Program-made: the position numbers and the translations under genes
Source of the DNA: Azotobacter salinestris
Lineage (GTDB): Bacteria; Pseudomonadota; Gammaproteobacteria; Pseudomonadales; Pseudomonadaceae
Assembly: GCF_009363155.1 (NCBI RefSeq)
Contig: NZ_CP045302.1
Location: forward strand, 1-64,000
Reading direction: 5' to 3'
Length of the DNA: 64,000 bases
Part shown: one piece after another, positions 17,181-25,615 of the stretch
Layout: the number at the start of each line of letters is the position of its first letter
Position numbering within the stretch: the stretch's first letter is position 1
Notes under the pieces: model-generated
Told to the model about the DNA's origin: nothing
What the model saw: the letters and a program-made list of their open reading frames with translations, nothing else
Databases searched by the model: none

Positions 17181-18175
17181 TGGCCGCAGCTGCGCTCGGC
17201 GAGCGTTTCGCCCTCGATCTGCAGGGCCTGCAGCGTCTCAAGCACACGGCTCGCGAGGACTCGCCGGCTGCGCTGCACGAGGCGAGCAAGCAGTTCGAGG
17301 CGCTGTTCCTGCAGGCCATGCTGAAAAGCATGCGCGAGGCCAGCCCGCAGTCGGGCCTGTTCGACAGCTCCCAGACACGTCTGTACACCGAACTGCTGGA
17401 TCAGCAATGGGCGCAGCATCTGGCTGGCCGTGGCCTGGGGCTGGCCGAGCAACTGGCCGGCCAACTGAGCGGCGTCACCCAGACTACGGCTGTGGTGGAG
17501 AGCGCCAGGGAGGAGAACCTGCTGGCCGGGATCCCGCGTGCCACGCCGCGAGCGCTGTACGGCGAGATGGCGCTTGCGTCCGAGGCGCCGGCCGAGGCCG
17601 GATCGACTGCGGCGCAGCCGCAGAACTCGCTGGGCGCCGTGGTGGAGCGTCCGGCCCATGTGACCGACTTCCTCGCCCGGCTGCAGGAGCCGGCGCAGCG
17701 GGCCAGCCGCGCCAGCGGCGTACCCGCCGAGCTGATCCTCGCCCAGGCGGCCCTGGAGACCGGCTGGGGGCGGCGGCAGATCGCCACGGCCAGCGGCGAC
17801 GACAGTTACAACCTGTTCGGCATCAAGGCCGGCAGCCACTGGCGCGGAGCGACAGCCGACGTGCTGACCACCGAGTATGTCGACGGCCAGGCGCAGAGGC
17901 GGGTCGAGCGCTTCCGCGCCTATCCGTCCCTGGATGCCGGCCTGGCCGACTATGCCCGGCTGATCGGCAACAATCCCCGCTATGCCGGGGTGGTCGCCGC
18001 ACCGGATGCCGCCCAGGCGGCGCGGGCCCTGCAGCAGGCCGGCTACGCCACCGACCCGGCCTATGCCGACAAGCTCATCGCGGTCATGGCCACCCTCGGG
18101 CCGCTCGGCCAGTCGCAGTCGGTCGCGCGCCTGGACGTGGCGGACATGCGTCGGACGGCCGGCGAAGGGGAGTGA
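17180..18175 (+). CDS. flgJ: FlgJ, rod cap with peptidoglycan hydrolase domain
   Basis: A 331-residue two-domain protein of the beta/gammaproteobacterial type. Residues 1-100 are the rod-binding domain (ASKQFEALFLQAMLKSMREA). Residues about 165-315 are a glucosaminidase: ILAQAALETGWGRRQI with catalytic Glu 193, YNLFGIKAG, then VERFRAYPSLDAGLADYARLI. It caps the rod in the periplasm while cutting the wall so that the rod can pass. It is the last gene of the flgB operon; flgK has its own promoter. Confidence 0.94.
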   Translation: MAAAALGERFALDLQGLQRLKHTAREDSPAALHEASKQFEALFLQAMLKSMREASPQSGLFDSSQTRLYTELLDQQWAQHLAGRGLGLAEQLAGQLSGVTQTTAVVESAREENLLAGIPRATPRALYGEMALASEAPAEAGSTAAQPQNSLGAVVERPAHVTDFLARLQEPAQRASRASGVPAELILAQAALETGWGRRQIATASGDDSYNLFGIKAGSHWRGATADVLTTEYVDGQAQRRVERFRAYPSLDAGLADYARLIGNNPRYAGVVAAPDAAQAARALQQAGYATDPAYADKLIAVMATLGPLGQSQSVARLDVADMRRTAGEGE

Positions 18176-18223
18176 ATGCGGATGGCCCGGCGGGGCATCC
18201 GGGGAGAGGCGGCTGCGACCGCC

Positions 18224-18250
18224 TCAAGTCTTGGTCACGGCGGCCGATAA
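18224..18250 (+). promoter_or_regulatory. FliA (sigma-28) promoter for flgKL
   Basis: TCAAGTCT (18224-18231), 11 bp, GCCGATAA (18243-18250): a perfect -10 element and exact spacing. It lies 30 bp before ATG 18281, with GGGAAGG as ribosome site between. Confidence 0.88.
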
Positions 18251-18280
18251 CCTGAGGCAAGCTGCGAAAGGGAAGGTTTC

Positions 18281-19900
18281 ATGAGCATTTTCTCCATCGG
18301 CGTCAGCGGTCTGAATGCCGCCCAGGTGGCCTTGAGCACCACCTCCAACAACATCACCAACGTCTACACCGACGGCTACAACCGCCAGACCACCCTGCTC
18401 GGCGAGAACAACGTGGGCAATGGCGTGCGGGTCAACGGCGTACAGCGCCAGTTCAGCCAGTTCGTCGCCGGCCAGCTCAACCAGTCGACCAGCAATTCCA
18501 GTGCGCTGGAGGCCTACGAGACCCAGATCGCCCAGATCGACAATCTGCTGGCGGACGGTGAGGCGGGCCTGGACCCCTTGCTGCAGAGCTTCTTCTCCTC
18601 CCTGCAGGATCTGGTCTCGGCGCCTTCCGACCCGGCCGCCCGCCAGGGCCTGATCGGCACCGCCGATACCCTGACCGCGCAGTTCCGTGCCTTCGACAAC
18701 TACCTGAACGACATGCAGAAGGGTGTCAACGGGCAGATCAAGGACGTGGTCTTCCAGGTCAACAACACCGCCGAGCAGATCGCCACGCTCAACCGGGAGA
18801 TCGGCCTGGCCAAGGCGAAGACCGGCACGGCGCCAAATGGCTTGCTGGACCAGCGCGATCAGCTGGTCGCCGAACTGAGCGCCATGGTCGACCTGGACCT
18901 GACCATCCAGGACAGCGGCAGCTACAACATCACGATCGGCAACGGTCAGGCCCTGGTCGCCGGTGCCAGCAGTTTCGCCCTGGAGGCCATGGCCTCGTCG
19001 GCGGATCCGACGCGCACCGTGGTCGGCTACCGCGACAGCGCCGGCAACCTGCGCGAGTTTGCCGAAACCTCCTTCAAGGGCGGTGAACTGGGCGGGCTGA
19101 TGATCTTCCGCAGCGAGACCCTCGACAAGACCCGGAACCAACTGGGGCAGCTCGCCGTCTCCCTAGCGCTGGGCTTCAACGCCCAGCATGCTCAGGGCAT
19201 CGACCTGAATGGCGACGCCGGAGGGAATTTCTTTTCCATCGGTATCGGTGTGCCGACTGTCTACGGCAATGCCAACAACGCCAGCGGCGCCCACCTAGAG
19301 GCACAGTTCCTCGCCGACGCGAGCGGTCTGACCGCCAGCGACTACACCGTGAAGTTCACCGCCGCCGACGGCTACACCGTGACCCGCCACGATACCGGGG
19401 AAACTGTAGGCTTCCCTGCCGACGCCACCAGCCTGGAGTTCGGCGGCATGAGCGTGACGGTCAACGGCACCCCGGCCGAAGGCGACCGCTTCCTCATCCA
19501 GCCGACCCGGCGCGCCGCCGGCGGGCTCGACAACGTGATCCAGGATACCTCGCTGATCGCCGCCGGCCTGGCCGGCGGCGGCAGCGGCGACAACCGCAAC
19601 GCCCTGGCCCTGCAGAACCTGCAGAACAAGGCGCTGGTCGGCGGCATCGCGACCCTCAGCCAGGGCTATGCGGCAATGGTCGGCGACGTCGGCAACCGGG
19701 CCAACGTGGTGCAGGTCAACCTGGCTGCGCAGAAGGCGCTCACCGGGCAGTTGCGCGCCCTGCAGCAGTCGGAGTCCGGGGTCAACCTGGACGAGGAGGC
19801 GGCCAATCTGATCCGCTTCCAGCAGTATTACCAGGCCAGCGCCAAGGTCATCGAGGTAGGGGCGACCGTACTCGACACCCTGCTCGGTCTCGATGCCTGA
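18281..19900 (+). CDS. flgK: FlgK, hook-filament junction protein 1
   Basis: A 539-residue axial protein. The N-terminus is MSIFSIGVSGLNAAQVALSTTSNNITN, and residues 100-200 contain LQDLVSAPSDPAARQGLIGTADTLTAQF with NREIGLAKAKTG-type helices. The C-terminus has SGVNLDEEAANLIRFQQYYQASAKVI, the conserved D0 helix. It joins the hook to the filament with FlgL and is delivered by FlgN. Length is normal (Salmonella about 553). The FliA promoter directly upstream makes it a late gene, with flgL following 19 bp later. Confidence 0.94.
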   Translation: MSIFSIGVSGLNAAQVALSTTSNNITNVYTDGYNRQTTLLGENNVGNGVRVNGVQRQFSQFVAGQLNQSTSNSSALEAYETQIAQIDNLLADGEAGLDPLLQSFFSSLQDLVSAPSDPAARQGLIGTADTLTAQFRAFDNYLNDMQKGVNGQIKDVVFQVNNTAEQIATLNREIGLAKAKTGTAPNGLLDQRDQLVAELSAMVDLDLTIQDSGSYNITIGNGQALVAGASSFALEAMASSADPTRTVVGYRDSAGNLREFAETSFKGGELGGLMIFRSETLDKTRNQLGQLAVSLALGFNAQHAQGIDLNGDAGGNFFSIGIGVPTVYGNANNASGAHLEAQFLADASGLTASDYTVKFTAADGYTVTRHDTGETVGFPADATSLEFGGMSVTVNGTPAEGDRFLIQPTRRAAGGLDNVIQDTSLIAAGLAGGGSGDNRNALALQNLQNKALVGGIATLSQGYAAMVGDVGNRANVVQVNLAAQKALTGQLRALQQSESGVNLDEEAANLIRFQQYYQASAKVIEVGATVLDTLLGLDA

Positions 19901-19919
19901 TCCCGGAGGATAGCCAAGC

Positions 19920-21125
19920 ATGCGCATCAGCACCGTCACCATGTTCGAACAGGGCCTGGGCTCGCTGGTTCGCCAGCAGGGCGAGTACCTGAAGGTCGGC
20001 CAGCAGATCGCCAGCGGCAAGCGGGTGGTCAATCCCTCCGACGACCCCCAGGCCGCCTCGCGGGCGATCAGCGTGTCCCAGTCCAAGGCCGTCAACCAGC
20101 AGTACGCCGACGCGCGGATCACCACCCGCAACGCCCTGTCCCAGGAGGAGAGCGTGCTGAACAGCGTCGCCGACGCCATCGCCAGCGCCAAGACCCGCCT
20201 GGTCCAGGCCGGCAACGGCACTCTCAGCGACGCCGACCGCTCCTCCCTGGCCAGCGATCTCAAGGGCATCTACGAGGCCCTGCTCGGCCAGGCCAATGCC
20301 ACCGACGGCAGCGGCCGCTACCTGTTCGGCGGCTACCAGGACAACAGCCCGCCCTTCGTCAAGGACAGCCTTACCGGCGCCGTTTCCTATCAGGGCGACG
20401 ATGGCGTAGTTGCCCAGCAGGTCGATGCCTCGCGGCAGATGCCAAGCAGCGACAACGGCAAGCGGATCTTCCGGACCGTGCATGCCTCCGCCGGTTACCT
20501 GGCCACGGCCGGTGCGGGCAACGCTGGCAACGTCACCTTCACCGGCCCCAGCGTGACCGATCCCACGGCCGCGGGCTTCGGCGGCGGTTTCACCCTGGCC
20601 TTCACGGTGGCCGCCGACGGCACCGCCACCTACAGCACCGACGGCGGAACCACCCAGGCGCCCTATGTGGATGGACAGAGCATCGGCGTCAACGGCCTGA
20701 CCCTGACCTTGGAGGGCACCCCGGCGGACGGTGACTCGATCGTCGTGAGCAAGGCCGAGGACGCCGATCCCGACCTGTTCCGCACCCTCAAGAGTGTGAT
20801 CGACACCCTCGATACGCCGGTCGAGACCGCCGCCGACCAGGCGCGCCTGCACAACACCCTGTCCACCGCCAGCCGCGAGCTGAACAACGCGCTGGACAAC
20901 GTATTGACCGTGCGCGCCTCGGTGGGCGCGCGGCTCAACGAGCTGGACGTGCTCGACACGGTGGGCGGCAACCGCGCCCTGAACTACGAGCAGACGCTCT
21001 CCGACCTGGTGGATCTGGACTACAACGCGGCCATTTCCGAATACAGCCTGCGTCAGGTCGGGCTGCAGGCGGCGCAGAAGGCCTTCGTCGACATCCACCA
21101 GCTGTCGCTGTTCAAGCTGCTCTGA
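19920..21125 (+). CDS. flgL: FlgL, hook-filament junction protein 3
   Basis: A 401-residue flagellin-like protein. The N-terminus MRISTVTMFEQGLGSLVRQQGEYLKVGQQIASG with VNPSDDPQAASRAI, and the C-terminus ending YNAAISEYSLRQVGLQAAQKAF with a final LSLFKLL, are the conserved paired helices. The middle (residues 130-300) is a variable, Ala/Thr/Gly-rich outer domain. It is longer than the enterobacterial form and similar to pseudomonad ones. It links FlgK to the first flagellin subunits. It ends convergently with fliR. Confidence 0.93.
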   Translation: MRISTVTMFEQGLGSLVRQQGEYLKVGQQIASGKRVVNPSDDPQAASRAISVSQSKAVNQQYADARITTRNALSQEESVLNSVADAIASAKTRLVQAGNGTLSDADRSSLASDLKGIYEALLGQANATDGSGRYLFGGYQDNSPPFVKDSLTGAVSYQGDDGVVAQQVDASRQMPSSDNGKRIFRTVHASAGYLATAGAGNAGNVTFTGPSVTDPTAAGFGGGFTLAFTVAADGTATYSTDGGTTQAPYVDGQSIGVNGLTLTLEGTPADGDSIVVSKAEDADPDLFRTLKSVIDTLDTPVETAADQARLHNTLSTASRELNNALDNVLTVRASVGARLNELDVLDTVGGNRALNYEQTLSDLVDLDYNAAISEYSLRQVGLQAAQKAFVDIHQLSLFKLL

Positions 21126-21160
21126 GAGGGGGCACCGGTCCGGGCGGGGACGCTCTCCGC

Positions 21161-21955
21161 TCAGGCCGGCGTCGCCGACAGGCCGGTGATCAACTGCACG
21201 ATGAAGTCCAGGCCGGTGCGCAGCAGCCCCTGCATAAAGCCTCCCAGATCTCCCATCAGCACCGTGAGAAGGGCCAGGCCCAGGCTCAGGGACAGCGGAA
21301 AGCCCACCGAGAACACCGTCAGCTGCGGTGCCGAGCGGTTGAGGATGCCCATCGCCAGGTTGATGATCAGCAGCGAGGCCACCAGCGGCAGGGCCAGCAG
21401 CAGGCCCGAGACGAAGACGGTGCTGCCGTAGCGGACGAGCATCTCCCAGGCCGCCGGATCGAGGCGCAGCTGGCCGACCGGCAGGCTGGCGAAGGTGCCG
21501 GCGAGCAGTTCGAGCTCCAGCAGATGGCCGTCGAAGGCCAGGAACATCAGCAGGGCGATTATGTACAGCAGGCGCGAGAGGACCATGCTGTTGGTGCCGG
21601 TGTCCGGCGAGAAGAAGGTGGCGAAGCCCAGGCCCATCTGCAGGCCGATGATGTCGCCGGCCATCTGCGCCGCGGCGAGGGTGACGCGCATGACCATGCC
21701 GATGGCCACGCCGATCAGCATCTGCTCGAGCATGATGCCGAGGCCCGGCCAGGAGAACAGTGGCACCGCCGGCAGCGGCGGCAGGTTCGGGCCCAGTAGC
21801 ATGCTCAACAGGACCGCCAGGGCGATCTTCACGCGGGCGGGCACGCTGGTGTGGCCGAGCAGCGGGGCGACCAGCAGGAAGGCGCCGGTCCGGCAGAACG
21901 GCCAGAAGAAGCCGACCAGCCACTGCTGCAGTTGCGCGTAGTCGACCTCGACCAC
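21161..21955 (-). CDS. fliR: FliR, flagellar export gate membrane protein
   Basis: A 264-residue polytopic membrane protein starting at GTG 21955. It shows the family's GAFLLVAPLLG near the start, about six hydrophobic helices, and a QMAGDIIGLQMGLGF segment in the middle. With FliP and FliQ it forms the helical export gate inside the MS ring. It lies two bases after fliQ and is the last gene of the leftward fliL-R operon. Confidence 0.93.
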   Translation of the reverse strand: MVEVDYAQLQQWLVGFFWPFCRTGAFLLVAPLLGHTSVPARVKIALAVLLSMLLGPNLPPLPAVPLFSWPGLGIMLEQMLIGVAIGMVMRVTLAAAQMAGDIIGLQMGLGFATFFSPDTGTNSMVLSRLLYIIALLMFLAFDGHLLELELLAGTFASLPVGQLRLDPAAWEMLVRYGSTVFVSGLLLALPLVASLLIINLAMGILNRSAPQLTVFSVGFPLSLSLGLALLTVLMGDLGGFMQGLLRTGLDFIVQLITGLSATPA

Positions 21956-21957
21956 GG

Positions 21958-22227
21958 TCAGCCGAGCATGCCGGGAAGATTCGCGAACAGTTCCCGGGTG
22001 AAGTCGACGATCAGCTGGATCATCAGCGGGCCGGCCAGCACCAGCACGGCGAACACCGCGAGGATCTTCGGAATGAACGACAGGGTCATCTCGTTGATCT
22101 GGGTGGCCGCCTGGAACAGGCTGACCAGCAGGCCGACCAGCAGCGCGGTGAGCAGCAGCGGGGCGGCGAGGAACAGGGTGACACGCATGCCCTGGTGGGC
22201 CAGGTCCATGACCATTTCCGGCGTCAT
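21958..22227 (-). CDS. fliQ: FliQ, flagellar export gate membrane protein
   Basis: An 89-residue two-helix membrane protein with the usual start MTPEMVMDLAHQGM, the first hydrophobic segment LFLAAPLLLTALLVGLLVS, and a FQAATQINEMTLSFIPKI loop that is highly conserved. It packs around FliP-FliR in the export gate. Length is standard. It is preceded by fliP with an 18 bp gap. Confidence 0.94.
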   Translation of the reverse strand: MTPEMVMDLAHQGMRVTLFLAAPLLLTALLVGLLVSLFQAATQINEMTLSFIPKILAVFAVLVLAGPLMIQLIVDFTRELFANLPGMLG

Positions 22228-22245
22228 CGCGGGATTACCTCTCGG

Positions 22246-23013
22246 TTACAGATAGAAGCTCTGCGCCAGCGAGCCGACCAGCAGCTGCCAGCCGTCGACC
22301 AGCACGAAGAGCATCAGCTTAAAGGGCAGGGAAATGGTCGCCGGCGGCACCATCATCATGCCCAGCGCCATCAGCACACTGGCCACCACCAGGTCGATGA
22401 TCAGAAAGGGGATGAAGATGGTGAAGCCGATCTGGAAGGCAGTCTTCAGTTCGCTGGTGACGAAGGCCGGCATCAGCACGCGCAGCGGCACCTGCTCGGG
22501 ACCCTGGAGTTCGCCGAGCTTGGCCAGGCGGGCGAACAGCGCCAGATCGCCCTCGCGGGTCTGCGCCAGCATGAACTCGCGGAACGGCTGGCTGCCGGTC
22601 TCGAGGAACTGCTCGAAGTTGATCTCGTCGCGGGAGAAGGGCACCCAGGCGGTCTGGTAGGTGCGGTCGAGCACCGGCGACATGATAAAGAAGGTGAGGA
22701 ACAGCGCCAGTCCCAGCAGGACTTGGTTGGGCGGCGCGGCCGGGGTGCCGATGGCGGTGCGCAGCAGGCCGAGGACGATGATGATCCGGGTGAAGCCGGT
22801 CATCATCAGCAACAGGGCCGGCAGGAAGGCCATCGAGCTGAGCAGCAGCAGGGTCTGCAGGCTCAGGGACCATTGCTGGCCGCCGTCGGCCAGCGGCTGG
22901 CTGGTGAAGGCGGGCAGGGCGGCTTCGACAGTGGCCGGCAGACAGAGTGCGAGGGCCAGGCCGAAGACGCCGGCGGCCGACCACAGGCCGCGGCGCAGGA
23001 CGGTCGGATTCAT
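22246..23013 (-). CDS. fliP: FliP, flagellar export gate protein
   Basis: A 255-residue protein started at ATG 23013 ([11 protein letters not shown]). It has a cleavable-type N-terminal signal, then [31 protein letters not shown] and the strongly conserved [24 protein letters not shown]. The C-terminal half has [16 protein letters not shown] and [15 protein letters not shown]. Five FliP subunits form the core ring of the export gate. It overlaps the end of fliO. Confidence 0.94.
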   Translation of the reverse strand: MNPTVLRRGLWSAAGVFGLALALCLPATVEAALPAFTSQPLADGGQQWSLSLQTLLLLSSMAFLPALLLMMTGFTRIIIVLGLLRTAIGTPAAPPNQVLLGLALFLTFFIMSPVLDRTYQTAWVPFSRDEINFEQFLETGSQPFREFMLAQTREGDLALFARLAKLGELQGPEQVPLRVLMPAFVTSELKTAFQIGFTIFIPFLIIDLVVASVLMALGMMMVPPATISLPFKLMLFVLVDGWQLLVGSLAQSFYL

Positions 23014-23447
23014 GGTCGCTCCGGGTTGGCGGCCTTGTGGCCGGACAGCTGCTGCTTGAGTTGGCCGGACAGGGCGCCGGCGAAGCGTTCGGCAAAGCTG
23101 CCGGCCGGCCGGGCGGCGCCTGTGTCGGCCTGGGCCGCGGGTGGCGCCGGCAGCTCGTGGAGCTTGCTGATCTGCTGGCCGGTCACGCCGAGCACCAGCC
23201 AGGTGCCCTGCACCTCGACGATCACCACGCGCTCGCGGGGGCCGAGCAGGCTGCTGCCGATCACCCGCAGGTGCTGGCCGGGCCACTGGCGGCCGGGGCC
23301 GAGGCGGCGCAGCAGCCAGCTGCAGAGGACGATCAGGCCGATCACCAGGGCCAGGGCCAGGGCGGTCTTGCCCAGCGCGGCGAGGCCCAGCAGGCTGTCG
23401 GCGCCGCCGTTCTCCAGGCCGGCGGCGGTCGCTGCAGCGGCGCTCAT
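23010..23447 (-). CDS. fliO: FliO, export-gate assembly factor
   Basis: A 145-residue protein with one membrane segment ([24 protein letters not shown], residues 25-48) followed by a small cytoplasmic domain containing [22 protein letters not shown] and a low-complexity Ala/Pro tail. FliO helps FliP assemble into its ring. The family is poorly conserved, but position between fliN and fliP and the VVIVEV block make the call firm. It overlaps both neighbours by ATGA-type junctions. Confidence 0.9.
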   Translation of the reverse strand: MSAAAATAAGLENGGADSLLGLAALGKTALALALVIGLIVLCSWLLRRLGPGRQWPGQHLRVIGSSLLGPRERVVIVEVQGTWLVLGVTGQQISKLHELPAPPAAQADTGAARPAGSFAERFAGALSGQLKQQLSGHKAANPERP

Positions 23448-23911
23448 CGGTTGAGCTTCTGCACCCGCTCGGAGGGGGTGATGATTTCGGTGATGCGGAT
23501 GCCGTACTTGTCGTCGACCACCACCACCTCGCCCTGAGCGATCAGGTAGCCGTTGATGAGGATGTCCATCGGCTCTCCGGCCAGGCCGTCCAGTTCGACC
23601 ACCGACCCCTGGGCCAGCTCCAGCAGCTGCTTGATGGTGATCCGCGTGCGGCCGAGCTCGACACTGAGCTTGACCGGAATGTCCATGATCATGTCCAGGT
23701 CGCGCATGCCTTCCGCCGTGGCGCTCTTGCCGAGCGGCTTGAACACGTTCTTGCCAGCGCTCTGCGCGGCCGGCACCGGGGCCGCGGCGGTCTGCTCGGC
23801 GAAGGCGGCTGCCCAGGGATCGTCCTCGACCGGTGCGGCGGCCTGTTCGGCCATGGCGCTGGCCCAGTCGTCCTCCAGGGCGTTCAGATCGGTTTTGTTC
23901 GAATCAGTCAT
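23444..23911 (-). CDS. fliN: FliN, C-ring motor switch protein
   Basis: A 155-residue protein. The N-terminal 70 residues are variable and Ala-rich with a repeated PWAAAFAEQ-like motif. The C-terminal SpoA domain has [27 protein letters not shown] and [43 protein letters not shown], practically the consensus. FliN forms the bottom of the C ring with FliM and binds FliH for export. It overlaps the end of fliM by eight bases. Confidence 0.95.
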   Translation of the reverse strand: MTDSNKTDLNALEDDWASAMAEQAAAPVEDDPWAAAFAEQTAAAPVPAAQSAGKNVFKPLGKSATAEGMRDLDMIMDIPVKLSVELGRTRITIKQLLELAQGSVVELDGLAGEPMDILINGYLIAQGEVVVVDDKYGIRITEIITPSERVQKLNR

Positions 23912-24956
23912 TGTGGAGTTCCTTGGCGGCGGGCAGGCTGCCCTTGACGAACCGGTCGGTCGTCGCGCCGGAGTTGGCGGATGAATGGTCGATCAGTTCC
24001 TTGACCTGCAGGGCACGCTGGCCGTTCTGGCTGCCGTACTCGCAGCGCATCACAGGCACGCCATCGACCCGGGCGACGACCGTTTCCGGCAGCTCGATGG
24101 GCAGCACGTCGCCGACCTTGAGCGCCATGACCTGGCCGATGCACAGGTCGATGGTGGAGAAGTCGGCGATCAGCTCGATCTGCGACTGCTTGAGCTCGCT
24201 GGCCATGCGCTTGCCCCACTGGCGCTCCTCTTCCGGATGGCTGTCGTTGAGGGGCCCGTTGAGCAGGCTGCGCAGCGGCTCGATCATCAGGTAGGGCATG
24301 ACGATGTTGAAGTCGCTGGCCAGGTTGCCCACTTCCAGGTGGAAGGTGCTGTTGATGACGATCTCGTTGGGCGAGCTGGTGATGTTGGCGAACTTGGCCT
24401 GCATCTCCGAACGCAGGTAGTCGATCTCCAGCGGATACACCGACTTCCAGGCACTCTGGTAGGCCTCCAGGGCCAGCCCCAGCAGGCGGCGGATGATGCG
24501 CTGCTCGGTGTGGGTGAATTCGCGCCCCTCGGACTTGGTGAGGAAGCGGCCGTCGCCGCCGAACAGGTTGTCCACCACCATGAACACCAGGTTCGGCGGA
24601 AAGACCACCAGGGCCGTGCCGCGCAGCGGCTTCATGGCCAGCAGATTGATGTTGGTCGGCACCGGCACGTTGCGCGCGAAGTCGCTGTAGCTCTGATAGC
24701 GCACGCTGTCGACGGTGATGTCGGCGCTGCGGCGGATCAGGTTGAACAGGCTCATGCGGAAATAGCGGGCGAAGCGCTCGTTGATGATGTCCAGCGCGTG
24801 CAGGCGCTCGCGGATCACCCGGTGCTGGGTGGCCGGGTTGTAGGGGCGGATGCGCTGGTTGCCGGCGGGCTCGCTGGGCGAGGTGTCCTCCTCGCCGCTG
24901 ACGCCCTTGAGCAGCGCGTCGATCTCTTCCTGCGAGAGCAGATCGTCTTGGGCCAT
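23904..24956 (-). CDS. fliM: FliM, motor switch protein, CheY-P receptor
   Basis: A 350-residue protein. ATG 24956 (MAQDDLLSQEEIDALLKG) is the family start; an upstream TTG two codons earlier is less likely. The N-terminal LLSQEEIDALL peptide is the CheY-P binding segment. The middle CheC-like domain includes GGDGRF and the C-terminal SpoA domain ends RVDGVPVMRCEYGSQNGQRALQVKELI. It transmits CheY-P binding to FliG to reverse rotation. It lies six bases after fliL. Confidence 0.95.
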   Translation of the reverse strand: MAQDDLLSQEEIDALLKGVSGEEDTSPSEPAGNQRIRPYNPATQHRVIRERLHALDIINERFARYFRMSLFNLIRRSADITVDSVRYQSYSDFARNVPVPTNINLLAMKPLRGTALVVFPPNLVFMVVDNLFGGDGRFLTKSEGREFTHTEQRIIRRLLGLALEAYQSAWKSVYPLEIDYLRSEMQAKFANITSSPNEIVINSTFHLEVGNLASDFNIVMPYLMIEPLRSLLNGPLNDSHPEEERQWGKRMASELKQSQIELIADFSTIDLCIGQVMALKVGDVLPIELPETVVARVDGVPVMRCEYGSQNGQRALQVKELIDHSSANSGATTDRFVKGSLPAAKELHND

Positions 24957-24962
24957 GGACAA

Positions 24963-25448
24963 CTACTGCACGATGAAGTCGGTGTAGAGGACGTCGGTCA
25001 CCCGCAGGTTCGGCTGCGGCGTGGCCATGGGCTGCTGGAGCATCTCGAGGATCTTCGCCGAAAGCAGGTCCTTGCCGTTGGGGGTCATCAGTTCGGCGGC
25101 GGTCTGTGCGGCAAACAGCTTGAGCAGGCGGCTGCGCAGTTGCGGCATGTACTGCTTGAGGAACTCCTCGCTGGCCTTGTCCGTCACCTGCAGGGAAAGG
25201 CCGACATAGAGCAGGCGCTCCTCGCGCTGCTCGCTGCGCAGGTTGACGGTGAAGGGGGAGATCGGGACGAAGATCGGCGCCTGCGCGACCTCGGCAGGGG
25301 CGGCCTCGGCGCTGGCGGCGCCATGTGCGCCCTTGCCCATGAGGAAATACACGCCCGCGGCGCTGCCGCCGGCGGCGATCAGCACCAGGAGGATCACCAG
25401 CAGCCAGATGGCCTTGCCGTTGTCGCGTGCGGGAGGGGTTTTGCTCAT
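24963..25448 (-). CDS. fliL: FliL, stator-associated membrane protein
   Basis: A 161-residue single-pass inner-membrane protein: basic start, membrane helix AIWLLVILLVLIAAGGSAAGVYFL (residues 14-37), an Ala-rich linker, and a periplasmic domain with FTVNLRSEQREERLLYVGLSLQV and the C-terminal VLYTDFIVQ, which is strongly conserved. FliL surrounds the MotAB stator and supports torque. It is the first gene of fliLMNOPQR and has 167 bp upstream, where its promoter should lie. Confidence 0.93.
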   Translation of the reverse strand: MSKTPPARDNGKAIWLLVILLVLIAAGGSAAGVYFLMGKGAHGAASAEAAPAEVAQAPIFVPISPFTVNLRSEQREERLLYVGLSLQVTDKASEEFLKQYMPQLRSRLLKLFAAQTAAELMTPNGKDLLSAKILEMLQQPMATPQPNLRVTDVLYTDFIVQ

Positions 25449-25592
25449 TGCGTGTGCCCTTGAGGGAGGTCAACTCGTTCGGAGGGGAAAAAGTATGCCG
25501 ACAGGCGCACAGCTCCGATGGGGCGATAAGACCCAGCTATCATGCGTATCTTGTTGTTTTGCCGAGCGACGGCAGCGCCCGATTGATCCGGG

Positions 25593-25612
25593 GAGCGGCC
25601 TTGCGGCCGCTC
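25593..25612 (-). terminator. Hairpin just after fliK
   Basis: GAGCGGCC pairs perfectly with GGCCGCTC around a four-base loop, three bases after the fliK stop. No T-run follows on the minus strand, so it may be a weak terminator or RNA-stabilising hairpin between the fliF-K and fliL-R operons. Confidence 0.4.
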
Positions 25613-25615
25613 TCC

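Noticed and set aside
21760-23454. 564-residue plus-strand ORF over fliQ, fliP and fliO
   Set aside because: Antisense shadow of conserved export-gate genes; sequence is low-complexity and without family motifs.
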